From Clostridia bacterium (GTDB lineage Bacteria > Bacillota > Clostridia > Oscillospirales > Acutalibacteraceae), in assembly GCA_900768075.1 (NCBI GenBank), contig CAAGBN010000043.1, positions 1 through 33,561 on the forward strand: a stretch of 33,561 nucleotides of DNA. Direction: 5' to 3'. The notes beneath the pieces are model-generated. The model did no database searches and was not told the DNA's origin. It saw nothing but the letters and a program-made list of their open reading frames with translations. Shown here one piece after another: positions 13,718-22,137 of the stretch; the first letter of the stretch is position 1, and every line of letters starts with the position of its first letter. Made by a program: the position numbers and the translations under genes.

Positions 13718-16700
13718 ATGAAGTATATCTGGGAAAACCCCGAGATAATCAAAGAAAACAAAGAAGACGGTCATGCCCTGGCTCTTTGCTATGATACAGC
13801 CGATGCTGCAGCTAAAAGATCAGCATCACCTTATAAGCTTTCTCTCAACGGTCATTGGAAGTTCTTCTGGTATAAAGGCGTAGGCTCACTGCCTGAAAAG
13901 TTCAGAGCTGTAGACTTTGACGACAGCGATTGGGAAGATATCACTGTTCCCGGTGTATGGCAGTTCCAGAAGGATTATAGCAAGCCCTGGTACTATGCCA
14001 ACTCCTACCCCAACTGCATAAGCGTTGATAAAAAGAAGATCCCCTGCATCGATATCGCAGGTCAGGAGGTTGCTATGCACCGCACCACCTTCACTCTTCC
14101 CGAGGGTTGGGACGGCAGAGAGATTTTCCTTCACTTCGGTGCTTGTAAGTCCGGTCTTGCTGTTTATGTCAACGGCGAATATGTAGGCTACTCACAGGGC
14201 TCATTCACTCCTCACGAATTCGATGTAACCAAGTACGTTCACGAGGGTGTAAATACTCTTGCAGCTGAGGTTTATCGCTATACTGACGGTACCTATCTTG
14301 AAGACCAGGATATGTGGTGGCTCTGCGGTATTTACCGTGAGGTTTATCTTTACAGCGAACCCAAAACCTGCATCCGTGATTTCTGTGTCAGAACAGATCT
14401 CATCAACAACTATACAGACGCTGACCTTTCAGCTGACCTTCTCATCAGAGATTACAGCGGCGGCGGTAAGACCATCAAGGTAGAAGCTACTCTTCTCACT
14501 GTAGGCAAGCCCAATGTTATCGGCTCAACTGAAATCGTTACAGTAGCAGGCGACAACACCATCGCCTTTAAAAAGCGTATTGAGAAGCCTGTTCTCTGGT
14601 CAGCAGAAAACCCTGCACTTTACACTCTTCTTCTCAAGATTGAATGTGACGGCAAGGTTACATATAAGGCTATCCGTATCGGCTTCAAGCAGTATGAAAT
14701 CAAGGGTGAAAAGATTCTCGTAAACGGTCAGCCTCTTCTTATCAGAGGTGTTAACCGCCACGACTTCGACCCCGACCACGGTTGGGCAGTACCCGATGAG
14801 AGATATATCCAGGACCTTGATATTATGAAGAGAAATAATATCAACTCCATCCGTACAAGCCATTACCCCAACGATCCCCGTTTCTATGACCTTTGCGATG
14901 AATACGGCTTCTATGTAATGGACGAATGCGACCTTGAAACTCACGGTGTAAGAAGAAAGAATGTACCCGGTGACAACCCCATGTGGACAAAGGCTGTTGT
15001 TGACCGTATGGAAAGAATGGTCCTTCGTGACAGAAACCATGCCTGCGTATTTATGTGGAGCCTTGGTAACGAAGCAGGTGACGGCTCAAACTTCCTGAGA
15101 ATGAAGGAAGCAGCTCTCAGACTTGACAATACAAGACAGTTCCATTATGAGGGTGACTTCGACTTTACAAAGAGTGACGTTATCAGCCGTATGTATCCCA
15201 CGGAGGATCAGGTTGAAAAGCTCGGTAAAAAAGAGCCTCTCACCATCGGTTGGTTTGACAATATTGCAAACGCTCTTGCAGCTGACAGCAAGCCTATCCC
15301 CAAGGAGCTTTATACAAAGCCCGTAGTTTTCTGTGAGTACGCTCACGCTATGGAAAACTCACTCGGTAACTTCCAGCAGTATATGGATGCTTTTGAAAAG
15401 TACGACAACCTCTGCGGCGGTTATATCTGGGACTTCGTTGACCAGGCTATCCATAAGGTAAACGAAGACGGCGAGGATATGTGGCTTTACGGTACAGACT
15501 ATAATGAAAAGAAGATCTGGATTGAGCCTCCCTACAATACCTGCGCTATCGTGGGCAGTAACACCTTCTTTAATGCTAACGGCATCATCGCTGCTGACAG
15601 AAAGGTACATCCCTGTATTCACGAGGTAAGAAAGGTTTACTGTGAAATTCAGGTTAAGGCTGTTGATGTGGCTGAAGGTAAGTTCCTGCTTAAGAACAAG
15701 CAGCTCTTCTCTGACCTTTCAAAATTTGATATAGCTTATGTAATCACTGAAAACGGTGAAGTTCTTTCAAGAGGCAATCTCGACAGAGCAGTGTTCGAAA
15801 AGCTCGCTCCTCTTAGTGATAAGGAATTTACTGTTGACTATAAGCTCAGCTCAATGCCCAAGGGTGAGGTTATCATTACATTCTCATTCCTCAGAAGAGA
15901 AGATTGCCGCTTTGCAAAAGCAGGCTATGAGCAGGGCTGGGATCAGTTCATCATCAAGTCAGCTGACAAGGCAGAAAAGATTACTTGTGAAGGCAAGGTT
16001 GATATCAAGGGCACCGATACAGACTTTACAGTTTTCGGTGACAACTTCAACTATACATTCTCAAAGGGTCTTCTTGTTTCACTTGAAAAAGACGGCAAGG
16101 AATATCTTGCAGGTGCACTTAAGCCTAACTATTACAGAGCTCTCACTGACAACGATATTGACTTCCTCAACTTCGTTCCTCCCCTTATTCCTTTCCATCC
16201 TCTTTACCATTGGAGAAGAGCTACTGATATGCTCAAGACCAAGGCTACAGTTATCCGCCGTTACGCTCACTCTGTTTATGTTGAGACAACTGTCAGCGTA
16301 ATGGGTATGAAAGAAGTTCTTATGACTTATACTGTATACCCCGACGGTAAGATCGATGTTACTCATAAGGGTACACCTACAATGGTTGATATGGTGCGTT
16401 TCGGCTCAGTGCTTACTATGGCAAGAGATTTCGATCAGGTTAAGTGGTACGGTAAGGGTCCTCACGAGAACTATATTGACCGTCAGGCAGGTGCAAGAAT
16501 TGCACTTCACGAGATGAGTGTAACTGATATGGAGCATCACTATATGAGACCTCAGGAAAACGGTCACCGTATTGATGTAAGAATGATGGAGGTTAAGAAT
16601 GACAAGGGTCAGGGTCTGAGATTCACTCAGCTTGGCGACAAGCCTTTCGCTATCAACTGTCATCATTACACCATCAACGAACTTGATGATGCTACTCACA

Positions 16701-16858
16701 TTCACAAGCTCAAGCATAAGGATATTACTACCGTATGCATTGACCTTATGCAGAGAGGTATTGGCGGTGACACACCGGGTAATGCTTGTCTTCGTGAGCC
16801 TAACATTATGCATAAGGGTACTAAGTATGAATACGGCTTCACAGTTGAAGTGATATAA
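13718..16858 (+). CDS. lacZ: Beta-galactosidase, GH2 family, LacZ type
   Basis: This 1046-aa cytoplasmic enzyme has no signal peptide and hydrolyses lactose and related beta-galactosides. The ATG at 13718 (MKYIWENPE) is preferred over the longer frame from 13640 because AGAAGGG precedes it and the extra residues overlap the promoter. The order is the GH2 sugar-binding domain (about 40-215), an Ig-like domain, the TIM barrel (RGVNRHDFDPDHG near 345), an acid/base E452 in SLGNEAGDG, a nucleophile E540 in FCEYAHAM, a second beta-sandwich, and the LacZ small-chain domain (WYGKGPHENYIDR to the C-terminus). After the nucleophile the usual AHAMGNS reads AHAMENS, a Gly-to-Glu change beside the active site. 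No permease or regulator is adjacent. Length matches E. coli LacZ (about 1024 aa). Confidence 0.96.
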   Translation: MKYIWENPEIIKENKEDGHALALCYDTADAAAKRSASPYKLSLNGHWKFFWYKGVGSLPEKFRAVDFDDSDWEDITVPGVWQFQKDYSKPWYYANSYPNCISVDKKKIPCIDIAGQEVAMHRTTFTLPEGWDGREIFLHFGACKSGLAVYVNGEYVGYSQGSFTPHEFDVTKYVHEGVNTLAAEVYRYTDGTYLEDQDMWWLCGIYREVYLYSEPKTCIRDFCVRTDLINNYTDADLSADLLIRDYSGGGKTIKVEATLLTVGKPNVIGSTEIVTVAGDNTIAFKKRIEKPVLWSAENPALYTLLLKIECDGKVTYKAIRIGFKQYEIKGEKILVNGQPLLIRGVNRHDFDPDHGWAVPDERYIQDLDIMKRNNINSIRTSHYPNDPRFYDLCDEYGFYVMDECDLETHGVRRKNVPGDNPMWTKAVVDRMERMVLRDRNHACVFMWSLGNEAGDGSNFLRMKEAALRLDNTRQFHYEGDFDFTKSDVISRMYPTEDQVEKLGKKEPLTIGWFDNIANALAADSKPIPKELYTKPVVFCEYAHAMENSLGNFQQYMDAFEKYDNLCGGYIWDFVDQAIHKVNEDGEDMWLYGTDYNEKKIWIEPPYNTCAIVGSNTFFNANGIIAADRKVHPCIHEVRKVYCEIQVKAVDVAEGKFLLKNKQLFSDLSKFDIAYVITENGEVLSRGNLDRAVFEKLAPLSDKEFTVDYKLSSMPKGEVIITFSFLRREDCRFAKAGYEQGWDQFIIKSADKAEKITCEGKVDIKGTDTDFTVFGDNFNYTFSKGLLVSLEKDGKEYLAGALKPNYYRALTDNDIDFLNFVPPLIPFHPLYHWRRATDMLKTKATVIRRYAHSVYVETTVSVMGMKEVLMTYTVYPDGKIDVTHKGTPTMVDMVRFGSVLTMARDFDQVKWYGKGPHENYIDRQAGARIALHEMSVTDMEHHYMRPQENGHRIDVRMMEVKNDKGQGLRFTQLGDKPFAINCHHYTINELDDATHIHKLKHKDITTVCIDLMQRGIGGDTPGNACLREPNIMHKGTKYEYGFTVEVI

Positions 16859-16863
16859 GCATA

Positions 16864-16917
16864 GCGCGTTTTTGATTCTTTTTTCGCGACAGAAAAAAGA
16901 ATGCCCCGCGGCGAGCG
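16864..16917 (+). repeat. Post-stop double-hairpin element, copy B
   Basis: It begins 5 nt after the lacZ stop. Stem ATTCTTTTTT (16875-16884) pairs with AAAAAAGAAT (16893-16902) around the 8-nt loop CGCGACAG. The second hairpin is GCC/GGC at 16903-16912. It lies between the stop codon and the terminator. Confidence 0.75.
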
Positions 16918-16929
16918 AAATAAAATATT

Positions 16930-16960
16930 AAAGGACAGATTTTATGGTCTGTCCTTTTTT
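16930..16960 (+). terminator. Intrinsic terminator of lacZ
   Basis: AAAGGACAGA (16930-16939) pairs with TCTGTCCTTT (16948-16957), followed by a T-run. Confidence 0.85.
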
Positions 16961-16980
16961 ATATAAATAAGATTATATCT

Positions 16981-17048
16981 TTTTTGTATTGCAGGGCTTC
17001 GCCCCGCACCCTACGAGCTTTTGTAAAAGCTCGCCAAAACTTTCCTTA
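16981..17048 (-). repeat. TAAGGAAAG double-hairpin element, copy 2
   Basis: On the minus strand from 17048: TAAGGAAAGTTTTG, hairpin CGAGCTTTT-AC-AAAAGCTCG (17033-17014), a 5-nt gap, hairpin TGCGGGGCG-A-AGCCCTGCA (17008-16990), then a short A-rich tail. Spacing is identical to the copy at 7763; both stems differ by paired changes. Confidence 0.75.
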
Positions 17049-17076
17049 TTTCTTCCTTAAGTTTCTGCTATCTTCA

Positions 17077-17105
17077 TTGACACCTCCCACCCAAAATGCT
17101 ACAAT
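17077..17105 (+). promoter_or_regulatory. Sigma-A promoter of the alpha/beta hydrolase
   Basis: TTGACA (17077-17082), a 17-nt spacer ending TGC, and TACAAT (17100-17105). The -10 box is 19 nt from the ATG, so the leader is very short. Confidence 0.7.
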
Positions 17106-17124
17106 TAACCAAAGGAGTGATAAT

Positions 17125-17964
17125 ATGAAAAAAGGAAAGAAAATCCTCAAAACAGCAGGCTGTTTAGCCGTCGCAACCGCCATCGGCATAAGCGCCTGGA
17201 ATTTATATATCCGTAACGAATCAAAAAAGTATAACCTCATCACCCTCGACGAGCCCGACATTGCCCAAATTGCAACCCCCGCCCAAGAGTTTGATATTCA
17301 GCTCAGCGAAATCACTATGCACTATGCTGTCTACGGTGACGAGGGATACCCTCTCATTCTTGTCCACGGCAACGGCGGTAATAAAGACTCACTCAAGGAA
17401 GCCGCTTCTTATCTTGCAAGTGACTATAAAGTATATGTAATAGAAAGCAGATGCCACGGTCAGAGCTCTAACCCGGGTGTTATATCCTATGACCTTATGG
17501 CCAAGGATATCAAAGAATTCATCGAAGCCCTCGGTTTAGAAAAGCCCTATCTTATGGGTCACAGTGACGGCGGTATCAATGCCCTTACAGTCGCTTATAC
17601 GTATCCCGATTTACTCGGCGGCTTTATCTCCTGCGGTGCAAACACTACACCCGATACTTTCAAGCCTTACTTCCCCCTCGGTGTAAAAATTCTTGATATC
17701 TTCAAGCCGAGTATTCTCAATGATATGATGCTTACTCTCCCCCAGATGAACAAAGAGCTTCTCTCAAAAATCACCTGCCCTGCCTATATCGTAGCAGGTG
17801 AATATGACATTATGTGGCTGTCAGATACTGTGTTTATTCACCAGTGCATTGAGGGTAGCAAGATTGCTATTATCAAGGGTGCCGACCATTCATCATACAT
17901 CTCTCAGAACGGTAAGCAGGCTTATACACTTGCTAAAGAGTTTTTCGGTGAATTACAAAAATAA
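17125..17964 (+). CDS. Alpha/beta hydrolase with N-terminal membrane anchor
   Basis: This 279-aa protein starts at the ATG at 17125, preceded by AGGAG; the longer frame from 16984 runs through a repeat element and the promoter. A basic start and a hydrophobic helix (about 8-27) suggest a signal anchor, with the catalytic domain outside. The alpha/beta hydrolase fold shows LVHGNGG (79-85, oxyanion region), nucleophile S147 in GHSDGG, acid D228 in GEYD and H255 in GADHSS, a complete catalytic triad. Substrate is unknown (ester, lactone or amide). It is a single-gene unit with its own promoter and terminator. Confidence 0.88.
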   Translation: MKKGKKILKTAGCLAVATAIGISAWNLYIRNESKKYNLITLDEPDIAQIATPAQEFDIQLSEITMHYAVYGDEGYPLILVHGNGGNKDSLKEAASYLASDYKVYVIESRCHGQSSNPGVISYDLMAKDIKEFIEALGLEKPYLMGHSDGGINALTVAYTYPDLLGGFISCGANTTPDTFKPYFPLGVKILDIFKPSILNDMMLTLPQMNKELLSKITCPAYIVAGEYDIMWLSDTVFIHQCIEGSKIAIIKGADHSSYISQNGKQAYTLAKEFFGELQK

Positions 17965-17981
17965 GATATATCTTTCACCAG

Positions 17982-18014
17982 CCTGCAGGGTTTATCCTTG
18001 CAGGTTTAGTTTTT
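17982..18014 (+). terminator. Intrinsic terminator of the alpha/beta hydrolase
   Basis: CCTGCAGGG (17982-17990) pairs with CCTTGCAGG (17996-18004), followed by TTTAGTTTTT. Confidence 0.8.
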
Positions 18015-18031
18015 GCCTGTCGGGTAGTTGC

Positions 18032-18120
18032 GGCGGCTCCATAGCCGAAGCTGTGCTTCGGCTGAAAAGAGAGCCTCAGGCTCTCTTTTTCAAATCGCTT
18101 CGCGATTTGATGGAGCCGCC
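18032..18120. repeat. Cloverleaf-forming palindromic element
   Basis: An 11-bp closing stem GGCGGCTCCAT/ATGGAGCCGCC (18032-18042 and 18110-18120) encloses three hairpins: AGCCGAAGC/GCTTCGGCT (18043-18063), AAAAGAGAGCC/GGCTCTCTTTT (18065-18089) and CAAATCGC/GCGATTTG (18091-18109). Only two junction bases (18064, 18090) are unpaired. No ORF of interest. Confidence 0.8.
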
Positions 18121-18163
18121 TCCCACCTTTTGCAGAAACTTCCTTATAATTTCATAAAAGCCC

Positions 18164-18192
18164 TTGACATTCTCGCTTTAAAGTGCTATTAT
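18164..18192 (+). promoter_or_regulatory. Sigma-A promoter of the paaK-iorAB cluster
   Basis: TTGACA (18164-18169), a 17-nt spacer ending TGC, and TATTAT (18187-18192). It gives a leader of about 195 nt before the first paaK. Confidence 0.7.
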
Positions 18193-18264
18193 ACTTTCAT
18201 CACTTTAAAACTTTAAATTATAGATGTATTGCCTCAGCAAATGTCACTTTATCCGGCTTTTCTT

Positions 18265-18368
18265 TTTACTAAAAAACACCTATATTTCTTTTTAGTAAAT
18301 ATCATTCTTTTGTACTGTAGTATAATAAAGTTTACATTTGTTTTCAGAGGTTGACAACCTTAGTTGTC
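18265..18368 (+). promoter_or_regulatory. Inverted repeats in the leader of the aryl-acid cluster
   Basis: TTTACTAAAAA (18265-18275) and TTTTTAGTAAA (18289-18299) form a perfect 11-bp inverted repeat. GACAAC/GTTGTC (18353-18358, 18363-18368) forms a second one just before the ribosome site, and TATAAT at 18321-18326 may be another -10 box. These are candidate operators or leader hairpins; the regulator is unknown. Confidence 0.4.
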
Positions 18369-18392
18369 CAAAAATACGGAAAGGACGAAAAT

Positions 18393-19712
18393 ATGAAACA
18401 TCAGATCTGGAATAAAGAAATGGAGTGTATGAAGCGCAAGGATCTGGAAGCGCTCCAGCTTGAAAGACTCAAGGCACTCGTTGACTACTGCGATAAGAAC
18501 AGCAAGTTCTATCATGAGCGTTTTGAGAAAAACGGTATCACTGCCGATAAAATCAAAACTCTCTCAGACATTAAGTATATCCCCTACACAACAAAAGATG
18601 ACCTTCGTGATACATATCCCTTTGGTATGCTCTCAGTACCTCAGAAGAAAATTGTCCGTGTTCACGCTTCATCAGGTACAACAGGTAACCCCACCGTTGT
18701 TGCTTACACTAAGGAAGACTTAGAAAATTGGAGCGAGCAGGTTGCAAGACTTGTTTATGCTGCAGGTACCACTGACGAAAGCATTGTTCAGATTTGCTTT
18801 GGTTACGGTATGTTTACAGGCGCTCTCGGACTTCACTACGGTCTTGAAAGAATCGGTGCTACTGTTGTTCCTACTTCATCAGGCAACACCGAGAAGCAGC
18901 TTAAGTTTATGCGCGACTTCGGTACAGATACAATCGTAGCTACTCCCTCTTACTGCTTATACCTTGCAGAAAGTGCAAGAGAAAGAGGCATTGAATTCCC
19001 TATGGATTCCTACAAGCTCAAGACAGGTCTTTTAGGCAGTGAGGGATGTACACCCGAAATGAGAAAGCAGATTGAAGAAAGCTGGGGTAACGGCTTCTTC
19101 TGTACTGATAACTACGGTATGAGTGAGCTTAACGGCCCCGGTATGTCAGGCGAATGTATGATGAGAGACGGTCTTCACATCAACGAGGACCACTTCCTTT
19201 GCGAGGTTATCGATTCAAAGACAGGCGAGGTTCTTCCTCAGGGCAGTGAAGGCGAATTGGTTGTTACAAACCTTACCAAGAGAGGTCTTCCCATTCTTCG
19301 CTACAGAACAAAGGATATCACAAAAATCAACTACGAGCCCTGTGAGTGTGGCAGAACAACTGCAAGAATGCATAAGATCATCGGCAGAAGCGACGATATG
19401 CTCAAAATCCGCGGCGTAAACGTATTCCCCTCTCAGGTTGAATCTGCCCTCATCGGTATCAATTCAATCAGCCCCCACTATCAGCTTGTTGTTCGCCGTG
19501 AAGGCTTTGCTGACAATCTCGAGGTACGTGTTGAGCTTATCGATGCTACACTTCTTGAGAAGTACGGCGAGCTTGAAAAGCTCAGAAAGAATATCCACGA
19601 CAGAATCAAGAATATTCTCGGCATTGAAATCAAGGTAAGTCTTGTTGAACCTAAGACAATCGAACGCTTTACAGGTAAGGCTCAGCGAGTACTCGACTTA
19701 AGAAATAAATAA
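18393..19712 (+). CDS. paaK: Phenylacetate-CoA ligase family, first copy
   Basis: This 439-aa adenylate-forming enzyme activates an aryl acid with CoA and ATP, or runs in reverse to make ATP from arylacetyl-CoA and AMP. I chose the ATG at 18393 (MKHQIWNKEME), with AAAGGA upstream. The phosphate loop is ASSGTTGNPT (92-101). DNYGMSELNGPG is the aromatic/substrate motif, RYRTKDI lies in the hinge region, and GRSDDMLKIRGVNVFPSQVE is the C-terminal A8-type motif. It is the first gene of a cluster with iorA, iorB, a second paaK and an ACT gene, 29 nt before iorA. The pairing with IorAB suggests a role in arylacetate formation from aromatic amino acids. The exact substrate (phenylacetate, indoleacetate or 4-hydroxyphenylacetate) cannot be assigned. 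Confidence 0.92.
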   Translation: MKHQIWNKEMECMKRKDLEALQLERLKALVDYCDKNSKFYHERFEKNGITADKIKTLSDIKYIPYTTKDDLRDTYPFGMLSVPQKKIVRVHASSGTTGNPTVVAYTKEDLENWSEQVARLVYAAGTTDESIVQICFGYGMFTGALGLHYGLERIGATVVPTSSGNTEKQLKFMRDFGTDTIVATPSYCLYLAESARERGIEFPMDSYKLKTGLLGSEGCTPEMRKQIEESWGNGFFCTDNYGMSELNGPGMSGECMMRDGLHINEDHFLCEVIDSKTGEVLPQGSEGELVVTNLTKRGLPILRYRTKDITKINYEPCECGRTTARMHKIIGRSDDMLKIRGVNVFPSQVESALIGINSISPHYQLVVRREGFADNLEVRVELIDATLLEKYGELEKLRKNIHDRIKNILGIEIKVSLVEPKTIERFTGKAQRVLDLRNK

Positions 19713-19741
19713 ACCGCTTTAAAATACAAGGAGATTAAAAT

Positions 19742-21511
19742 ATGGATAAAGCTCTTATGCTCGGTAACGAGGCAGTTGCAAGAGGTCTTTATGAAGCAGG
19801 CGTAACAGTTGTTTCATCCTACCCCGGCACACCAAGTACCGAAATCACAGAATATGTAACTAAATATAACGAGATATATAGCGAATGGGCGCCCAACGAA
19901 AAGGTAGCTTTTGAAGTAGCCTTCGGTGCTGCTACAGGCGGTGCAAGAAGCTTCTGTGCTATGAAGCACGTTGGTCTCAACGTTGCAGCCGACCCTCTTT
20001 ACACTGCATCATACATCGGTGTAAACGGAGGTATGGTATGTGCTGTTGCTGACGATCCCGGTATGCACTCATCTCAGAATGAGCAGGATTCACGTCATCA
20101 CGCTATCGCTTCAAAAACACCTATGCTCGAACCCTCAGACTCAGCTGAATGCTCACGCTTTGCCAGTCTTGCATATGAACTTTCAGAAAGATTCAACACT
20201 CCTATGCTTCTTCGTCTTTCAACAAGAGTTTCACATGCACGTTCACTTGTGCCTCTTTCAGACAGAAATGAAGTAGGCGTTAAGGAATACAAAAAAGACG
20301 TTATGAAAAACGTAATGATGCCTGCTATGGCAAGAGGCGCTCATGTAAGAGTTGAGCAGAGACTTCTTGATATGACAAATTTCGCAGATACTCAAGCTGT
20401 AGAAATGGGCATCAATACTGTAGAATACAACAACACTAAAATTGGTATCATCGCTGCAGGTACTTCATATGTTTACGCTCACGAGGCTATGGGAGAAAAT
20501 GCAAGCTACTTAAAGCTCGGTATGGTTAATCCTCTTCCTGTAGAGCTTATCAAGGAATTTGCTTCAAAGGTTGACGAGGTTATCGTAATCGAAGAGCTTG
20601 ACGATATTATTGAAACTCACTGCATCAAGCTCGGCATCAAGGTTAAGGGCAAGGAGCTCTTCTCAAAGCTTGGTGAATTCTCACAGGCTACAGTTTCAGC
20701 TGTACTCAAGAATGACACAGTTGACTGCGAAACCTTTGACGAGGAAATTCCGCCCCGTCCTCCCGTGCTTTGTGCAGGCTGTCCTCACAGAGGTCTCTAC
20801 TATGCACTCAAGGGTATGGGCCTTTATGTAAGCGGTGACATCGGCTGCTACACTCTCGGTGCTCAGGCTCCTCTTTCAATGATGGACGCTTGTGTATGTA
20901 TGGGTGCATCAATCAGCGGTCTTCACGGCTTCAACGTAGCAAGAGGTGAAGAGCAGGCTAAGAAGAGCGTTGCAGTTATCGGTGACTCAACCTTTATCCA
21001 CTCAGGTATCACAGGTCTTATTGACATCGCATATAATAAAGGCTTCTCAACCGTTATTGTTCTTGACAATTCAATCACAGGTATGACAGGCCATCAGAAC
21101 AACCCTGCTAACGGTCTTACAATCAAGGGTGACCCCACAGTTGCAGTTAACCTTGAAGCACTTGCAAGAGCAGTTGGCTTCCAGAATGTTGTATTTGTTG
21201 ATCCCTTTGATATCGAAGGCACAAAAGCAGCAGTCAAGGCAGAGCTCGAAAAGAAAGAGCCCTCACTTATTATTTCAAGACGTCCCTGTGCTCTTCTTAA
21301 GACAGTTAAGCATTCAGCTCCCGTTAAGGTTAATGCTGACAAGTGCATCGGCTGTAAGGCTTGTCTCAACGTAGGCTGTCCTGCTCTTTCACAGACAAAG
21401 AGAGAAAACGGCAAGTTCCTTGCTGTTATTGATAATACTCAGTGTGTCGGCTGCGGTGTTTGTGCATCAGCTTGTAAGTTCGGTGCTATTGAAAAAGGAG
21501 GTAACGACTGA
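19742..21511 (+). CDS. iorA: Indolepyruvate:ferredoxin oxidoreductase, alpha subunit
   Basis: This 589-aa thiamine-diphosphate and iron-sulfur subunit oxidatively decarboxylates arylpyruvates (indolepyruvate, phenylpyruvate) to arylacetyl-CoA, reducing ferredoxin. The N-terminal pyrimidine-binding domain has SSYPGTPSTEITEY (about 25-38). The TPP-pyrophosphate domain has CAGCPHRGLYYALKG and GDIGCYTLGAQAPLSMMDA (about 364-382), with VIGDSTFIHSGITGL downstream. The C-terminus carries a 2[4Fe-4S] ferredoxin-like domain with Cys 535, 538, 541, 546 and 568, 571, 574, 578. The ribosome site is AAGGAGA. The TGA overlaps the iorB ATG (TGATG), so the subunits are translationally coupled. Length is normal for the family. 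Confidence 0.95.
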   Translation: MDKALMLGNEAVARGLYEAGVTVVSSYPGTPSTEITEYVTKYNEIYSEWAPNEKVAFEVAFGAATGGARSFCAMKHVGLNVAADPLYTASYIGVNGGMVCAVADDPGMHSSQNEQDSRHHAIASKTPMLEPSDSAECSRFASLAYELSERFNTPMLLRLSTRVSHARSLVPLSDRNEVGVKEYKKDVMKNVMMPAMARGAHVRVEQRLLDMTNFADTQAVEMGINTVEYNNTKIGIIAAGTSYVYAHEAMGENASYLKLGMVNPLPVELIKEFASKVDEVIVIEELDDIIETHCIKLGIKVKGKELFSKLGEFSQATVSAVLKNDTVDCETFDEEIPPRPPVLCAGCPHRGLYYALKGMGLYVSGDIGCYTLGAQAPLSMMDACVCMGASISGLHGFNVARGEEQAKKSVAVIGDSTFIHSGITGLIDIAYNKGFSTVIVLDNSITGMTGHQNNPANGLTIKGDPTVAVNLEALARAVGFQNVVFVDPFDIEGTKAAVKAELEKKEPSLIISRRPCALLKTVKHSAPVKVNADKCIGCKACLNVGCPALSQTKRENGKFLAVIDNTQCVGCGVCASACKFGAIEKGGND

Positions 21512-22086
21512 TGGCAACTAAAAATATTCTTATCGTAGGCGTCGGCGGTCAGGGTACTCTTCTGGCATCAAAGCTTATGGGTAACTGCTTCGTTAAGGAA
21601 GGCTACGATGTAAAGGTAAGTGAAGTACACGGTATGAGCCAGAGAGGCGGTAGCGTTGTTACATATGTAAGATACGGTGAAAAGGTTTACTCACCCGTTA
21701 TCGAAAAAGGCGAAGCTGATATCATTATCTCTTTTGAACAGCTTGAAAGTGCAAGATGGCTCCCCTACCTCAAAAAAGGCGGCGTACTTATCTCAAGCAC
21801 TCAGAAAATTGATCCTATGCCTGTAATTATGGGTAAGGCTACATACCCCGAGGATATTCTCTCAAAGCTCAAGGAAAAGGATATCAAGCTCGTTTCACTT
21901 GATGCTCTTTCACTTGCTATTGAAGCAGGTACACCCAAATGTGCTAACATCGTTCTTCTCGGTGCCGCTGTACAGTTCCTCGGTATTGATAAAGAAATGT
22001 GGGTAGATATTATCCGCTCAACAGTACCTCCCAAAACAATTGATGTAAATCTCAAAGCTTTCGAGCTCGGATATAACGCAAACTAA
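21511..22086 (+). CDS. iorB: Indolepyruvate:ferredoxin oxidoreductase, beta subunit
   Basis: This 191-aa subunit is the partner of IorA. It has the pyruvate:ferredoxin oxidoreductase gamma-type fold, with NILIVGVGGQGTLLASKLMG at the N-terminus (5-24) and EVHGMSQRGGSV (about 38-49), both characteristic. Its ATG overlaps the IorA stop codon and an AAAGGAGG site lies at the end of iorA, which favours equal amounts of the two subunits. The second paaK follows 51 nt later. Confidence 0.95.
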   Translation: MATKNILIVGVGGQGTLLASKLMGNCFVKEGYDVKVSEVHGMSQRGGSVVTYVRYGEKVYSPVIEKGEADIIISFEQLESARWLPYLKKGGVLISSTQKIDPMPVIMGKATYPEDILSKLKEKDIKLVSLDALSLAIEAGTPKCANIVLLGAAVQFLGIDKEMWVDIIRSTVPPKTIDVNLKAFELGYNAN

Positions 22087-22137
22087 CCTATCGGGGCAAG
22101 ACTCGCCCTGTCCATAAAAGAAAGGATATGATTCCAA

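Noticed and set aside
16984..17124. N-terminal extension of the alpha/beta hydrolase
   Set aside because: The extended frame translates a hairpin repeat and the promoter; the ATG at 17125 has a good ribosome site and begins a normal signal anchor.
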